Positions 34,823 to 47,398 of a DNA stretch of 64,000 nt are shown one piece after another. The notes below the pieces were generated by a model. The model did no database searches, was not told where the DNA came from, and saw nothing but the letters and a program-made list of their open reading frames with translations. The stretch covers positions 5,880,914 through 5,944,913 of the forward strand of contig NC_021676.1 in the NCBI RefSeq assembly GCF_000247815.1, read 5' to 3'. The position numbers were made by a program, and so were the translations under genes. The first letter of the stretch is position 1; each line of letters opens with the position of its first letter. This stretch comes from Ficedula albicollis (taxonomy: Eukaryota > Chordata > Aves > Passeriformes > Muscicapidae).

Positions 34823-36539
34823 GCGATCTCTTATCAGATCTGTTATCTCCTTTCTCCTTCACTTTCCTTTTTGGGACCTGCCCAAGAGGATTCCCTGTAT
34901 TTCATCTCTCACACGGACGATCCTCACAGGCTGTGCTGTCCCAGGGCAGTTTGGGGTGATGTGACACACTTTGACCAGGCTCAGGGGCGGTTTTCCAGTC
35001 GAATCCCAGTAGTCTGGACACCCGGGGATAACCGAATTTCTGGTCGGAATTCGACTGCTGCCCAAACCAGGGATTCAGATCCTCTGTTCCCGTGTCCCAA
35101 GCCGTGGTTTTAACACAGAACTGCAAGAAAACCCCCATGGAAAAGTTATCCAATGAATGCTCCAGTCGGGATGAGCTTTCCTGAGCCTTCCCTGGGCCCT
35201 TGGGGCATTTGCTGGCTCTGTCACAGAAAGACTTTGGAGAGAGTTTTGTGGCGGCCCCTCCCTGATGGTTCTGAACCCGTATGGGATGGAGGTGACAGCA
35301 CGAGGGATCACCTCGGGGTGGAGCAGGGATGCTCTGAGGTGTCACCATCTGTCCCCTCTCCACACCCTGAGGCCACACGGGGCGTGAGGAGCAGGAAACG
35401 TCACAATCCCTCTTCTGTGTGTCCAGAACTGACACTTGTGTCCTGTTCAGAGAATTCCTGGCGTGAGTTGCACTTGGATTTCCATTCTTTTCCCTGGGGC
35501 AGAAGGAGGTAATCAGCCCTGGAGCTCTGAAGCGCTCGGAGCTGCTGGGATTTTTGGCAGATTTCTGTTCTTCTGGAGCTAACACGAAATTCGGGATGCA
35601 GGTGGTGGTTTGGGATGCAGGGTTTAGGATGGGCGGGGAGAGGGGACCAGCCTGTTCTGACACCTCCCCGCACCGATGGCTCATGGAGCCGAGTCAGATG
35701 GCAGAGCCAGCGGAGCTTTGGGAACGCTGACCAGGAATTCCCAATGAATGAAACCACCCCGTGGCAGCCGGTGTGGTATCTGCAGCCTGCTCCGTGCGTG
35801 CTTTCCACGAATCCATTAATTACGGACCGACTCTCGGAGCGACATTAACAAATCATCAGGATGCGTTTGTCTGCGCTCCCTCTGAAAGCTCCCATTTGGA
35901 AATCTGATTAGGATCGGATCATTCGAATCAGTGACCGAGGAACACGGAATTCCTGTCCTCCCTCTCTGCCTGAGTGATGCCGGCACACGGCCCTGAGTTC
36001 AGGCAGCTCTCCATAACCTTTCCCTGGAAAATCAAAGGATGGGGGTGTGAGGGCTTCGTCTCCTGCAGGGCTGGGACGCCTCGTCCAAAAATCCCTTTGG
36101 AAGAGTCAGCTCATGCTGGGCTCGAGCAGCAAAAAGGGATGAAAAAGGAGTCAAAGACAATAAACAGGAGGACAAAATGCTCTGGAAGGCAGTGAGGAAT
36201 GTAGGTGATGGTTTAGTGTGACCTGGGATCTCCAACAAACAATTCCAGCAGCGGGGAAAGGTTTCCCACCAGGAGGCTTCATTGAGTGCCTCTCCCAAAT
36301 CATCCTCACCTCAAATGCCAGCGCAGAGCCCTCTGGGGAGGGACAAACGCTCTCATCCGAGGAGGAGCAAACACACGGATCCAGACCAGATTTTTTACTT
36401 CACCTCCCCTGCCTGAAAATCTGCTGCTCCCAAAGTGTCAGACAGGGAAGAGACTCCCCTTTGTCTCTTCATTCACTGGGAAGAATCCATCATCCAACAC
36501 TTTTCACCTGCCTCAGTCACAGGTAAATCCCACACCAGA
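34823..36539. other. Unique sequence; possible conserved element
   Basis: No gene is supported. 35785-35960 stands out: it is non-repetitive, contains CCATTAATTACGG and several CpG sites in an otherwise AT-balanced context, and has homeodomain-type TAATTA. This suggests an ancient regulatory element, untested. Confidence 0.5.
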
Positions 36540-36553
36540 TTTTTTTTTTTTTT
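36540..36553. repeat. T14 run
   Basis: A short homopolymer with no associated element. The sequence from here to 36783 is unnamed. Confidence 0.9.
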
Positions 36554-36780
36554 GCACTCAAACCCTTCACGCTTCCTCTCACCTCCCTCGACGGGACAAA
36601 TAAAGCTCCATAATATGCAAAATCCCTGATTTTTTGAATTCCTTCCACTCCAAGACGTCTTTTGGCAAGGAGCCTCCTGCAGAAGGGATGAGCCCCATCT
36701 GTGCCAAAATGCAACTCAACCCCCCGCTCGCAGCCCTGGGTCGGATTTTGATCATAGCTCTGCTTTGAATACATGGAAGC

Positions 36781-37043
<263 letters not shown>

Positions 37044-37146
37044 AAAAAGAGGGGGGAGAGGACATTCAATGGAAAACCAAGAGCTTTGAAATGTGAGCTG
37101 GGCTCGGGCAGCACCGGGGGCTGATGCGGAGCAGCCTCGCCGCGCT

Positions 37147-37222
37147 CCCGGCGCTGTCCCGGCGCTGTCCCGGCGCTGTCCCGGCGCTGTCCCGGCGCTG
37201 TCCCGGCATTGTCCCAGCCTTC
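37147..37222. repeat. 11-bp GC-rich minisatellite
   Basis: About six copies of GGCGCTGTCCC, the last two changed (GGCATTGTCCC, AGCCTTCTCCC). It lies between two G tracts and just before the assembly gap. Confidence 0.92.
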
Positions 37223-37232
37223 TCCCGGCTCT

Positions 37233-37353
<121 letters not shown>

Positions 37354-37357
37354 TTTT

Positions 37358-37418
37358 NNNNNNNNNNNNNNNNNNNNNNNNNNNNNNNNNNNNNNNNNNN
37401 NNNNNNNNNNNNNNNNNN
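37358..37418. other. Assembly gap (61 N)
   Basis: Unresolved bases between G118-T6 and TTTATTTTTTTT. True length and content are unknown. Confidence 0.99.
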
Positions 37419-37692
37419 TTTATTTTTTTTCCCTATATCTACATAAATGCTGCAATTCTTTGTGGGTTTTTTTCCCCCTCTCTCCGCTAACAAATGCTCC
37501 AGTGTGTTTTCCAGCATAAAAGAGTGGGGGAGGGAGAGGCACAACCCCCTCCTTCCCAACCAAACCAGCAGCATATTTGCACTGGTTAATTTAATCGGGA
37601 ATTAATGCCATTAGCGGATTAAACACGGCAACAGCCCCGGCTCCCGGCGTGAATTCCGGCGGAGCAGACGGGGTGTGGATCCAGCAGTGACA

Positions 37693-37856
37693 ATGAAGGG
37701 GGAAGGAGCCGGGCTGGGCGTGGTGGGATCCGCTGTCCTGCATCCCTCTGAGCATCCGTGTGGCACAGGGACAGATGAAGGGGGAAGGAGCCGGGCTGGG
37801 CGTGGTGGGATCCGCTGTCCTGCATCCCTGTGAGCATCCGTGTGGCACAGGGACAG
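37693..37856. repeat. 82-bp tandem duplication
   Basis: Units start at 37693 and 37775 (ATGAAGGGGGAAGGAGCCGG); the visible difference is CCCTCTGAGC versus CCCTGTGAGC. Confidence 0.93.
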
Positions 37857-37948
37857 CGACAGACCGGGGTGGATGGGGGCAATTCACTGGTGGCCTCGGG
37901 CAGGGGTGGGGTGGAGGCTCAGGGAAAAGGATCTGGGAGTATTTTTAA

Positions 37949-38077
<129 letters not shown>

Positions 38078-39219
38078 GGTCCGGCCTCAATTTTGTCCTC
38101 TGTAAAACGGGCAAAAAGACATGGGTCCATCAGTAGCTGGAAGTGGAGAGCAGAATAGCAACAGGGTTATCCAGGAGAGCCCAGGGATCAGCGGGAATGT
38201 GCTGGAAGAGGCGGGAGAAGGAGACTCTGGGTGCCTTTAGCACTGCCTGAGTTGATGTCCCAGCCAGGCAATCATCCCTCAGATTTGGGATTCTGTATTT
38301 CCCAGGAAGTGGGAAGCAGCTTTTTCTCCACAATTCCTTCCCTCTTTGACCCTCCCTGCTCATTTTCCTCTGAGGAACTCAGGTTTGGAACACTTGTCCC
38401 ACCATTCCCAGTGGAAAACCTGGATGCTTGATCCCCTCTACTCCTTTCACAGGAGCTGTACCAAAATGTGGGATATCTCCTTCACCTTGGGCTGGCAAAG
38501 GGCTTCCAGTCCCTGTTCCACCCCCCTTGGAGGGACAGGAGAACGCAGGGGCTGGGCAGGGAGAAGGGAAAGTGCTTTAGGTGAGGAGCTTTAAGGAAGA
38601 TACCCTCAGGACAAACAGATTTGTGTGGAGAAAGCATCCAAAGGGGAAAATCCACACATCCAGAAGCACCTGAGGGTGCAGGTGATGCTCAGGGGCTGCA
38701 CCAGGAGCAGCCAAGGAGCCAAGAGGAGCCAGAGGGATGCAGAGGATGCAGGGGAAGAACAAGCTGAGGTGACGTGGAGACAGCACAGCCTGAGCCAGAG
38801 CTTTGGAGCGTAGGGAGAGAGAAAGGAAGGGAAAGAGCCAACAGAAGAGTCACTGGGACCGGTCAGACATTTCAGTTTTGGCAGCCGTGCTCCAAAATTC
38901 TCAACGAGCCCGAAAGAAAAAGAACTAAAGAGAAACCACTTCAATAAACACTAAAAATGACCAGGGCCTTTTATTGGAACGTGATTTGCACAGGATTTTT
39001 TGTTAGCGGGTGACAGGATCCCCTCCCTCCCTGGCGAGGCACCTGGCAGGAGAGCAGGGATGAATGGAGGAGGGAGGGATGGGCAGGAATGTTGGCTGAA
39101 TGGCTGGCAGCACTCCCCAGCTCCGGTGGGATGAGCTGGCACAGGGTTTGGGCTTTGCTGCCAGTCCGTGGGGAGGTGAAGGAGCAGAGCAGAGAGTGGG
39201 GGCGTCCTCAGATTCTCTC
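38078..39219. other. Unique non-coding sequence
   Basis: No gene or known repeat. 38870-38960 is A-rich on this strand. Short frames are chance. Confidence 0.55.
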
Positions 39220-39385
39220 CCAAGAGTTTCCCAGAGAAGCTGTGGCTGCCCCATCCCTGCAGGTGTCCAAGGTCAGCTTGGATGGGGTTTGGGATAGTGG
39301 AAGGTGTCCCTGCCCATGGCAGGAGTTGGACTGGGTGGCCTTGAAAGGTCCCTTCCACCCAAATTCCATTTCCCATTACATCTGC
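39220..39385 (+). mobile_element. CR1 LINE 3' tail
   Basis: TCCCAGAGAAGCTGTGGCTG, GATAGTGGAAGGTGTCCCTG and GAAAGGTCCCTTCCACCCAA in order, ending CATTTCCCATT. About 800 bases of unnamed unique sequence follow. Confidence 0.93.
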
Positions 39386-40191
39386 CCAGCAGCCAGTTCC
39401 TGCTGATGCCACTGGGTGCCCAGACCTGCAGCTCCTGGCTGCAGGTGATGTTTCCTACCTGGCTGCATCCCTGCAGGACTCCTTGCTGCCTATCCCAGCC
39501 CAGAGGGGGCAGAAAGCCCTGGGTGGGTGCTGAGGACCTTTGGGTGCTCCCTGGCACTGCAGCCAAGCTCCACATGCCCCTCTCCCACCCACATCCCCCT
39601 TTCTGGAGCCCTCATCCATCCTGTTTTCCATTAGGTCCATTAACTTTTGGACTCTTAATCCCCTTCATGGAATAAATCACTGCTCCCAGGCTGATAACTC
39701 CTCTTCCCCTGGAGCCATCACCCCGGGCTTTCATTCCAGGCGGGACTGGAGGCTCTCCCTGCTGGCTGCAATCAAGCTGCATTCTTTCAGCAATTATTTT
39801 GTGGCGCTGCTCTCCCCTCGGGAATTTCGGGGGCTCGCAGCTTTTTGTGCTCACAGGTTTCCTGTGGCTCCTTATCTCCAGCCAAGAGGTCCTTCCATTC
39901 CCCCTCCTCTGTCTGCCACGGTCCTGGATAGGGATCCTGGTCCAAAATGCTTTCTGCACACGTTTGTCAGGCTGGAGCTTTTGCAGCTGGGCTGGGAGGG
40001 CAGTGCTGTGTTCCCTGTCACCAGGGGACAGCAGCTGGGATGCATGGGATCAGAGCTCTTGGAAACACCAGGATAACTGGAGGAGGCTCCACAAGGGTGA
40101 CACAGGGAAATGGGGGATGAGGAGAGGGGGAGTTCGGAGGCACAAAGGAGCCTTTGTTTCCCTTAGGGCCCTGCTGTGATCCTTGGCTGGG

Positions 40192-40300
40192 GGCTCTTCA
40201 TCCCTGGATGTGGCCAAGGGCAGGTGGGACAGGGCTTGGGGCAGCCTGGGGTAGTGGGAGATGTCCCTGCCCATGGAATGGGATGGTTTTTGGGGTGTCT
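40192..40300 (+). mobile_element. CR1 LINE 3' tail, worn
   Basis: CTTCATCCCTGGATGTGGCC then GGGTAGTGGGAGATGTCCCT and GCCCATGGAATGGGATGG. The terminal block is lost. Confidence 0.85.
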
Positions 40301-40382
40301 GTGCCTGCTCAGCCCATCCATCCCCTCCGTGAATTCCTGACACCGCAGAACTCGCCAACCACTTGGGATCCTCAACATGGGT

Positions 40383-40492
40383 GCTTTAGACACAAGACTG
40401 AAGGGCAAAACAACTCATTTTCCTTTGGTTTTATTTTGCTTTAGACACAAGACTAAATGGCAAAACAACTCATTTTCCTTTGGTTTTATTTT
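40383..40492. repeat. 55-bp tandem duplication
   Basis: Units start at 40383 and 40438 (GCTTTAGACACAAGACT); differences are GAAGGGC versus AAATGGC. Confidence 0.93.
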
Positions 40493-40799
40493 GGGGTTGG
40501 ACCCATCCTCTCTCCTGAAAAGAATTTTGGTCGTATTCACCAGGAGGAGCCACCCAGAGTGGTGGTGCCCTGCCAGGCAGGTGCTCCCAGCAGGATGGAC
40601 CCTCTCAACCCCATCCACCGAGATTCCCTAAAGCAGAGCTCTGGTGTGGAGCTGGATTTTGGGCTTGTGCAGCATTTCCTGAGGAAGGATTTTGTGGGAA
40701 AAGTTTCCCGCAAGTACAAGCTTCGAAGGTTTTTTGGCTGGTGCCTCATGGATCCGTGCAGTGCAGTATCTGGACCTGGGGGACACGAGCTGTGGCAAG

Positions 40800-40905
40800 G
40801 ATTGGAGCCAGAGCTGCCGTTCTGGGAATGCTCAAGGCCAGGCTGGACAAGACTTGGATCAAACTGATCCAGTGGAAGGTGTCACTGCCCTGGTGACAAC
40901 CCCAA
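40800..40905 (+). mobile_element. CR1 LINE 3' tail, worn
   Basis: GGGAATGCTCAAGGCCAGGC then GATCCAGTGGAAGGTGTCAC. The terminus is missing. The next 1,000 bases are unnamed unique sequence with chance frames. Confidence 0.82.
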
Positions 40906-41907
40906 AATCAGCCCCAAGGCACTACAGGGATCAACAACCTTGGTGCCTGGATAAACCCACTTCTCCTGAGCATAGGAGGAGAAAAATCCCTTTTGGAAGG
41001 AGCTCCCAGCACTGGGCTGAGCAGGGTGTCACTGGTTTGATGTGTCCTGAGCGCTGCCCCAGCTCCTGAGCCACTCCACAAACTTCACCTGAGGCATTCG
41101 GTGATTCCCGGGGCTCCAGCCTCCTCTGCTGATCCTGCCCGCCTCCAATCCAGCCACATTCCTGAGACTCACAGATAGCAGGGAGTGAGAAAAGGAGCCT
41201 CTTTGTTCAGCCATTTCCCTGCTGCTGCCGCCATGTGTGAATAAAACATCTCCAACAAGAAGAATTGAACCTGAAAGGAGGGAAAACCTTGTCCGGGAAT
41301 TCCCATTCTCCCGGATTTTTGTCTCGCAAATGTGATAACAGCGGTGCTCCGGTGGCTGTGCTGCTCTCAGCACTGTGTGTGGACGTCCCTGTGCTCCAGA
41401 GGGGCATGGATGGAGCCCTGGGAGCTGCAGGGTGTCCTGTCCAGGCACGTCATTCCTGGGAGAATCTCCCAGACCTGCGCTGGCTGCAGGCTGCGTGGAA
41501 AAGCGGAGCAATTAAAGCAGGCGGGAATGTGACACAAATGTGGGGCTGTCTCTTCAAGTTAAGGCAGCCTTCCCAACTCACCTGGGGGAGTTTGGCCTTT
41601 GAAACCAGAGGCTGGCTCCTCCCTGGAGCCCCAGGCATGGGATGCTGGGGATGGAATCAGATCTCCATCCCCACAGGGTCATCCTGCTGCTCCCGCCATC
41701 ATTCCCTCCTGTCTGGGAATTCCTGTCACCACAGCCTTTACCTGGTGGCTTTGCCTGGTCTGCTGGGCAGTGCCAAGGCCCCCTGTCTGCCAGGGAATGT
41801 TCTGGAACCAGTGAAGCAGGCAGGAGCTGCAGGGAATCCTCTTGGATCGAGGTCCAAGGCAGTGCCGGTACTTCCTGAGCTTTCAGCCTCCAGACAAACT
41901 GGCACTG

Positions 41908-42058
41908 GATATGTTGGAAGTGTCCAAGGCCAGGTTGCATCAGGCTTGGAACAACCTGGAACAGGACAAGGTGTCCCTGCCCATGGCAGGGGAATGAGAT
42001 GATCTTGAAGGTTGCTTCCCACCCAAACCATCCTGGGATTCCATGACTCCGTGATTCT
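41908..42058 (+). mobile_element. CR1 LINE 3' tail
   Basis: TTGGAAGTGTCCAAGGCCAG through GACAAGGTGTCCCTGCCCAT to CACCCAAACCATCCTGGGAT, ending CATGACTCCGTGATTCTC, which preserves two of the terminal octamer-like repeats. Confidence 0.93.
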
Positions 42059-44049
42059 CTGCTGTTCCTCATGGCAATGGTGCAGAAAATCCCTGTGAAA
42101 GGCAGGCACAAGCTGAGCTCTCCCTACTGGATCATTAAATAAACAACTGCAAGGACCCAGAGCCAGGAGCAGGAGCAAAAGGAAAGGGAAGCTGCAATGA
42201 AATCCATGAAATCCTCCTCTTCTCTCCATCCTCCTCTGCTTTGTTTCACCCCTGACATTTACTCTGCTTAATAAAAGCAGAATTTATGTTTGACTCCCAG
42301 AACGGTGCCTTTGAATCTCCGTGATTCTTCAGGACCCTTCAGGGCTGTGTGTGCACCCAAAATAGTGAGGATGAATCCCAGACTGGGGGAGGAGGGAGCA
42401 CGAGGGGCACTGGAGGTCGAGATTGTGACGTTGCACATCCCAAAGGCCTTAGGAGCCGGATTAATGCTGCAGCCCCAAAGACAAGGGCTTGCAAGGGAAT
42501 CTCTGAGCATCCCAGACGTCCTGGGAGAGCTGCTCCTGTGGGGTGACAGGGGGTCATTCCCTGGTTATCACTTCTCCTGGTGGGAAGTGACAGAAGCCCC
42601 TGGAAATCAAACCTTGGAGTTTCCATCAGCGACATCCTGAGGCAGCCGGAGCTGATCAGCTCCAGATGGGATGGCAGGATCCGATTAATGCTGTGGCCCA
42701 GGGGAGGGACAGGACTGGGGGGGCCTTGGCGAGGATGGGATGGGGCTGGGGGAGTCTGGGATGGGCTGGTGGGTGGAGGGGTCATGGGGTGTGGGAGGGG
42801 AGGGCAGTGGGAATGTGGGATGGTGGAGTGGTGGGCACAAAGCTCGTGTACAGCTCCCAAGGTGCCCACAATTGCCAGGTGATGGGAGAGAGGAGGGGAA
42901 TGACAGATTCTGGTGGCCCAGCAGCATTCCAGACCTTCCATGGGCTCTTCACAGCTTCCTCTTAACAAAACACAAATAAAAATTAACCAGTGTTGCCAGT
43001 CCTGGGATGCAAATCCATCCCTGCTTTAGACTAAGAAATAGGGCAGGAAGGGGATAATCCCTGGGATCCCTGTGAGGAGGGATCAGCCTGAGGCTGCTGC
43101 CAGCACCTCCCTGCTGCCCCCATCCCAATCCCTTCCCAGGGATCTCCAAGGGCTGTCCCAGTTCAGGGTTCCATCCCCTCCTGCTCGCCCTGGATGAGGC
43201 CATGCCTCTATGGGGTTGTGGGGTGGGCTGGCAGTCACCAACACCCCAATTCCTGGGGTGCCAGGACATGTTCTGGTGGGACTCACACGGCTCCAGCACT
43301 CCCCGCTCCCACTGATTAATGATCCTTAGCAGAGCCCAGCTCCCTGTGGAAAAGAGCGTTTCCGTTTGCCCAATTAGAGCTGAAGACGTGATCTCATTAA
43401 TTCTGGAGGTGGCAAGGTGGAAGAATTAATTTTGGGGGTTATTTCCCGGGATATTTGTCTCCCAGGGCTGCCTTGGAGCTGCCCTGTCAGGCAGGACAGA
43501 TGGGCTCAGCGCAGGGCTGGGGGGCAGCTCTGGCATTCCTGGGTAGATCCCACGCACTGTGCTTGTCTTGGCTCTGCTTCTCGTCCCTTCAAGTGGATCC
43601 TGGCTGGAGGATGACAGGGGCTGGTGACAAATTGGGAACATTCTTTGGGAATCAGGGCCCAAAGCAGCGGGGTCAGCATGGGGGGACCGGGCCCTGCGCG
43701 TGGTTCTTCTCACGCGAGCTCAGGCTTGAAAACCGGGAAGAAAAATCATTCCCAAGTTCCTCAGGTCCCTCCAGAGCCTCTGGATGGAAATTAATGAGCT
43801 GGAATGTGGCAGTGGAGGCAGGAGTGGGGGAACTCAACAGTGCTGGCTGCTGTAGGTGAGGAATTGTGGTCACTTTTGGGGCACATGTGGCATCTGTGCC
43901 CAGTGCTGTGCGCAGTGCCAAGGGGATTTCCTGCCTCCTGCCTGTCGTGCCAGCTCTGTCTGGCTGCCTGGGGCTCTGAGGTGGGCATGGAGTGGGCATG
44001 GGGTGGAGCTGAACCTGCTTGGGGGTGGGAGATGGGAAGGAGCACGAGG
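42059..44049. other. Unique non-coding sequence
   Basis: No gene is supported. 42700-42830 is G-rich. 43308-43445 is AT-richer and non-repetitive, with GACGTGATCTCATTAATTC. The frames are chance. Confidence 0.5.
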
Positions 44050-44870
44050 TCTTGGCACAGCACATGGCATGGCATGGAGCACATGGCACAGCACAGGGCA
44101 CATGGCACAGGACACGCAGTCTTGGCACAGGACACATGGCACAGGACATATGGCACATCATGGCACACCTAGCATGGCATAGGACACATGGCATGGGACG
44201 CATGGCATGGCACAGGACGCATGGCATGGCACAGGATACATGGCACAGGACACACAACCTTGGCACATGGCATGGCATGGGACACACAGTATGGGACACA
44301 TGGCACAGCACAGGACACATGGCACAGGACACATGGCATGGCACAGGATACATGGCACAGGACACACAACCTTGGCACATGGCATGGCATGGGACACACA
44401 GTATGGGACACATGGCACAGCACAGGACACATGGCACAGGACACATGGCATGGCACAGGATACATGGCACAGGACACACAACCTTGGCACATGGCATGGC
44501 ATGGGACACACAGTATGGGACACATGGCACAGCACAGGACACATGGCACAGGACACATGGCATGGCACAGGATACATGGCACAGGACACACAACCTTGGC
44601 ACATGGCATGGCATGGGACACATGGCATGGGACACATGGCATGGGACAGGACACATGGCACAGGACACACAGTCTTGGCACAGGACACATGGCATGGGAC
44701 ACTCACCCTCAGCATAGCACACATGTCATGGCATGGGACACATGGCATGGGACACGTGGCACAGGACACGTAGTCTTGGCACAGGACACATGGCACGGCA
44801 CAGGACACATGGCACACCATGGCACACCTGGCATGGCGTGGCACGCGTGGCACGGGCCACACACCCTCAG
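44050..44870. repeat. CATGGCACAGGAC minisatellite with 112-bp units
   Basis: Short units of about 10-15 bases (CACATGGCACAGGA and variants) are organised from about 44210 to 44650 into a higher-order repeat. The marker ACACAACCTTGGC recurs at exactly 112-base steps (CAACC at 44255, 44367, 44479, 44591). Long frames on both strands (up to 349 codons) are stop-free repeat translations rich in His/Trp or Cys/Pro. Confidence 0.95.
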
Positions 44871-46221
44871 CACTGGGCTGCCACATCCCTCGAAAAGATT
44901 GGAGGAATCTGGGGCCGTTATCAGCCCAATAAACCCAAAGCCCTCGGGATCACTCTCGGGATTTTATTTTCTCGTCTCGCTTTTTCCAGTTATTCCATCC
45001 CTTAAATTGTTTTTCTCCCTCTGAGAGATGCCCTGAAATTTCCCTCGACCTGCACGGCAGAGCCGCTCTGCTCCTGCTTTCCCGACACACGGAGCGGTGT
45101 CACAACGGCAAATTAAGCTGTTGAAGCCTTTTCCACTCCCGTCTCTCCTTGGTTTTGTTGTTGTTTTCCTGGCCACGCTCCCCCGTGGAGACTCCAGGTT
45201 CCGGCTGATTTTCCGTTCGTTCCGTTTCAAAGGCGCTGGCTCTCCCCGGCCTCCAGCAGGTGCCAGCTCGGAGCTGGCAGTGCCAGCGCTGCCCAGCCCC
45301 GCAGAGCCCCTGCCAGCAGCCAGCCTGGATCCGTGGAGAGGGGTGGCTGCATCCCAAAGCTCCCTGGGCCTCCTCCAGGACGAGGGCTGGCTCCCCTGTG
45401 GAGCAGTCAGGGTGCCAACCCCTCGTGCCACACGGTCTCTGGCTGTCCCCACTGCCAGGACATGACTGGCAGCAGCTGGGCAGGGCTCTCCTTGGGAGGG
45501 ATGGATAAATAACCAGCTCCAGCCTTCACTTGGGCTCCTGGGAATTTTAAACCAAACTTTGTGGTGCTCCAGGAATTAATTCTTCTTTGCAAAGCTGGGC
45601 TCAACTCCCCGGCTCTGCTGCCCCTTGTGCCATGCCCTTGGTTCAGCCGACAAGCCTGAGCATCTCCTCCAAGAATTCCTCCCAGATTGCAGGAATTGTT
45701 CTGAATCCAAGTGCCAAGATTTAGATCCCCATGTTTCTCCATCCCTTTTGGCTTTTTCACCCCCCAGGTACCAGCAGAGCTGCCTCTGGGTGGGTTCACC
45801 AGTGAGGGATGAGCTTTTCCTTCCAGCTTTTGGCATTAAGAGGGTTTTCCTGGGCACCCTTAATTCAGAACCCACAGACAAAGCCAGGCTGGTAACGCAG
45901 ATGAGGAATTCTGGAGGTAAAAACACTGGGCTGAACATTTCCATCCTCTCCAGCTCCTGATGGAAGGGTGAGCAGAGTGAAGAAGAGTCACATTGGTTCA
46001 GCTCCCCCTGAACAGAGGAACACTGGAGAAGATCTGTGTATTTAATCTCTTTTTTCCTGGCAATCTCCTGCCTATCATCCTTTCATTGTCCTTCTCCCTT
46101 GCAGGGATGAGAGGGAAATAAACCTAAAAAAGACTTAAGGGGAATCTGTAGTTCCCAGAAGTGCTGGAAGCGTGGCTGAACTTCAACTTCTGCCCCCAGC
46201 AGAAGTGCCTCAGTACCCCTC
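44871..46221. other. Unique non-coding sequence
   Basis: No gene is supported. 44930-45260 is pyrimidine-rich with scattered CpG. 45490-46160 shows nothing nameable. Confidence 0.5.
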
Positions 46222-47398
46222 ATCCACGTGTATCCCAAACCCCAGTGGATCTCTGAACCCCAAACCCCAGTGGATCTCTGCACCCCAAACCTCAGGGGGG
46301 GGGGGGGGGGGGGGGGGGCCTGCACCCCAAACCCCAGTGGATGCCTGCACCCCAAACCCCAGTGGATTCCTGTATCCCAAACCCCAGCAGATCCCTGCAC
46401 CCCAAACCTCAGTGAATCCCTACACCCCAAACCCCAGTGGATCTCTGCACCCCAAACCTCAGTGGATCCCTATATCCCAACCCTCAGTGGATCCCTGCAC
46501 CCCAAACCCCAGTGGATGCCTGCACCCCAAACCCCAGTGGATTCCTGTATCCCAAACCCCAGCAGATCCCTGCACCCCAAACCTCAGTGAATCCCTACAC
46601 CCCAAACCCCAGTGGATCTCTGCACCCCAAACCTCAGTGGATCCCTATATCCCAACCCTCAGTGGATCCCTGCACCCCAAACCCCAGTGGATGCCTGCAC
46701 CCCAAACCCCAGTGGATCTCTGCACCCCAAACCTCAGTGGATCCCTATATCCCAACCCTCAGTGGATCCCTGCACCCCAAACCCCAGTGGATGCCTGCAC
46801 CCCAAACCCCAGTGGATCTCTGCACCCCAAACCTCAGTGGATCCCTATATCCCAACCCTCAGTGGATCCCTGCACCCCAAAAGGATCCCTGTATCCCAAA
46901 CCCCACGGGATCCCTGTATCTCAAACCCCAGTGGATGCCTGCACCCCAAACCCCAGTGGATCTCTGCACCCCAAACCTCAGTGGATCCCTATATCCCAAC
47001 CCTCAGTGGATCCCTGCACCCCAAACCCCAGTGGATGCCTGCACCCCAAACCCTAGTGGATTCCTGTATCCCAAACCCCAGTGGATGCCTGCACCCCAAA
47101 CCCCAGTGGATCTCTGCACCCCAAACCTCAGTGGATCCCTATATCCCAACCCTCAGTGGATCCCTGCACCCCAAACCCCAGTGGATGCCTGCACCCCAAA
47201 CCCCAGTGGATCTCTGCACCCCAAACCTCAGTGGATCCCTATATCCCAACCCTCAGTGGATCCCTGCACCCCAAACCCCAGTGGATGCCTGCACCCCAAA
47301 CCCCAGTGGATCCCTGCACCCCAAACCCCAGTGGATGCCTGCACCCCAAACCCCAGTGGATCCCTGCACCCCAAACCCCAGTGGATGCCTGCACCCCA
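46222..47398. repeat. 25-bp minisatellite, about 46 copies
   Basis: Units of the form CACCCCAAACCCCAGTGGAT plus CCCTG, with variants (CCTCAGTGG, CTATATCCCAACC) arranged in alternating patterns. 25 is not a multiple of 3, and the unit has no stop on the plus strand. All three plus frames therefore stay open for hundreds of codons with the same 25-residue cycle, which explains the frames of up to 378 codons. A G24 run at 46295-46318 replaces part of one unit. The other strand has GGGGTTTGGGG in almost every unit. Confidence 0.96.
46295..46318. repeat. G24 run inside the 25-bp array
   Basis: Interrupts the unit after CCTCA and resumes with CCTGCACC. It is the shortest of the G tracts and probably shares their cause. 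Confidence 0.95.

Noticed and set aside
43673..44886. Cys/Pro-rich minus-strand frames of up to 349 codons
   Set aside because: The repeat is open in several frames on both strands. The cysteines come from the GGCACA motif read in reverse, not from a keratin-like gene.
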